Shown one piece after another: positions 5,013-5,190 of a stretch of DNA of 5,190 nt. A program made the position numbers and the translations under genes. The notes beneath the pieces were generated by a model. The model searched no databases and had not been told where the DNA came from. It saw nothing but the letters and a program-made list of their open reading frames with translations. Location of the stretch: NCBI GenBank assembly GCA_016937035.1, contig JAFGWS010000084.1, positions 1 to 5,190 on the forward strand. Direction: 5' to 3'. The stretch's first letter is position 1. The number at the start of each line of letters is the position of its first letter. Source of the stretch: Pontiellaceae bacterium (GTDB lineage: Bacteria > Verrucomicrobiota > Kiritimatiellia > Kiritimatiellales > Pontiellaceae).

Positions 5013-5190
5013 TCAGCAAAAAGGAATTCGTTCACTTCCGTTGCAACCCGCCCGCTGTGAAACTATTGGATCAATCGGTTTCATCGTGATGAGTGCCGGA
5101 GTGGGTAGATTGTAAATCAAACTGTCCGGTTTTAAAAAAAGGAACCCCATGCCAGAATGAACCTTTTCTCCATCGACCAAAACGAAGGAA
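5013..5190 (-). CDS. Possible C-terminal fragment of an unidentified protein entering from the right edge
   Basis: One minus-strand frame is open from the window edge for 58 codons and ends in TGA at 5015-5013. Its product includes SFVLVDGEKVHSGMGFLFLK and LPTPALITMKPIDPIVSQRA, with a fairly ordinary amino-acid mix, but I recognise no family. A second minus frame is open for 39 codons to a stop at 5071-5073 and reads less like a protein. An open run of 58 codons can occur by chance, so this is a weak call. If it is real, only about 80 bases separate it from the purF-like start. If not, bases 4935-5190 are leader or spacer DNA. Confidence 0.25.
   Translation of the reverse strand, partial: SFVLVDGEKVHSGMGFLFLKPDSLIYNLPTPALITMKPIDPIVSQRAGCNGSERIPFC
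5058..5083. repeat. Imperfect dyad upstream of the purF-like gene
   Basis: TGAAAC (5058-5063) pairs with GTTTCA (5078-5083), and inside it ATTG (5065-5068) pairs with CAAT (5072-5075) around a three-base centre. One base on the left and two on the right are unpaired, giving ten paired positions in 26 bases. It lies about 125-150 bases before the purF-like start, where an operator could sit. It does not resemble the E. coli PurR operator core or a purine riboswitch that I can recognise. It also falls inside the weak open frame at 5013-5190, so its role is uncertain. Confidence 0.35.
5109..5114 (-). promoter_or_regulatory. Candidate -10 element upstream of the purF-like gene
   Basis: The minus strand carries TACAAT, a 5-of-6 match to the -10 consensus, about 175 bases before the purF-like ATG. 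No good -35 sits at the right spacing; only a T-rich tract (about 5131-5145) lies upstream. If active, it would give a long leader containing the dyad at 5058-5083. It conflicts with the weak reading frame at 5013-5190, and at most one of the two is likely to be real. Confidence 0.2.

Noticed and set aside
4935..5060. A purine or ZTP riboswitch before the purF-like gene
   Set aside because: I see none of the conserved loop or pseudoknot sequences of these riboswitch classes in the leader.
5157..5190. Plus-strand ATG at 5157 leading off the right edge (MNLFSIDQNEG...)
   Set aside because: Only eleven codons are visible, the nearest purine-rich stretch is about 13 bases away, and the minus-strand open frame covers the same bases more convincingly.

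Overview
All recognisable genes in this window lie on the minus strand and read right to left. The set suggests a Gram-negative anaerobe or facultative anaerobe. It has an ion-pumping Rnf complex, a long amidophosphoribosyltransferase-like protein of the type I associate with Bacteroidota, and a secreted beta-rich protein carrying 'WG..(N)GL..RL' motifs that I associate with Planctomycetes/Verrucomicrobia/Kiritimatiellota proteins. A PVC-group bacterium (perhaps Kiritimatiellota) is my best guess, but this is inference from family resemblance, not a database result.

Layout from the right edge. Bases 4935-5190 hold no gene I can name. They contain an open minus-strand frame entering from the edge (5013-5190, low confidence), an imperfect dyad (5058-5083) and a TACAAT -10-like hexamer. 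Next is a 631-residue purF-like gene (3039-4934), with a class II glutamine amidotransferase domain followed by a PRPP-binding phosphoribosyltransferase domain. It is clearly longer than ordinary PurF, and several signature positions are altered. A 135-base spacer (2904-3038) carries a perfect 10-bp inverted repeat that overlaps a second, mutually exclusive hairpin next to the ribosome binding site of the following gene. That gene (1629-2903) encodes a secreted protein of unknown function. It contains two tandem beta-domain repeats, the first resembling the non-catalytic N-terminal region of M35-type metallopeptidases. A 195-base AT-rich spacer (1434-1628) holds a 12-bp palindrome and a plausible promoter. 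Then come rnfA (840-1433) and rnfB (829 to beyond the left edge).

How the genes work together. rnfA and rnfB are tightly coupled: the rnfB ribosome binding site starts inside the rnfA stop codon. RnfA is a membrane subunit and RnfB the iron-sulfur entry subunit of the complex that couples reduced ferredoxin and NAD to Na+ or H+ transport. Since rnfA appears to be first in its operon, the rest (probably rnfC, D, G, E) should lie past the left edge. The purF-like gene and the secreted protein have their own leaders and no evident functional link to rnf.

The most interesting points are the degenerate second ferredoxin module of RnfB, which keeps exactly one cluster's ligands; the altered active-site motifs and near-miss Fe-S cysteines in the PurF-like protein; the tandem-repeat secreted protein; and the competing hairpins upstream of it. 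I found no CRISPR array, transposon, tRNA or rRNA.
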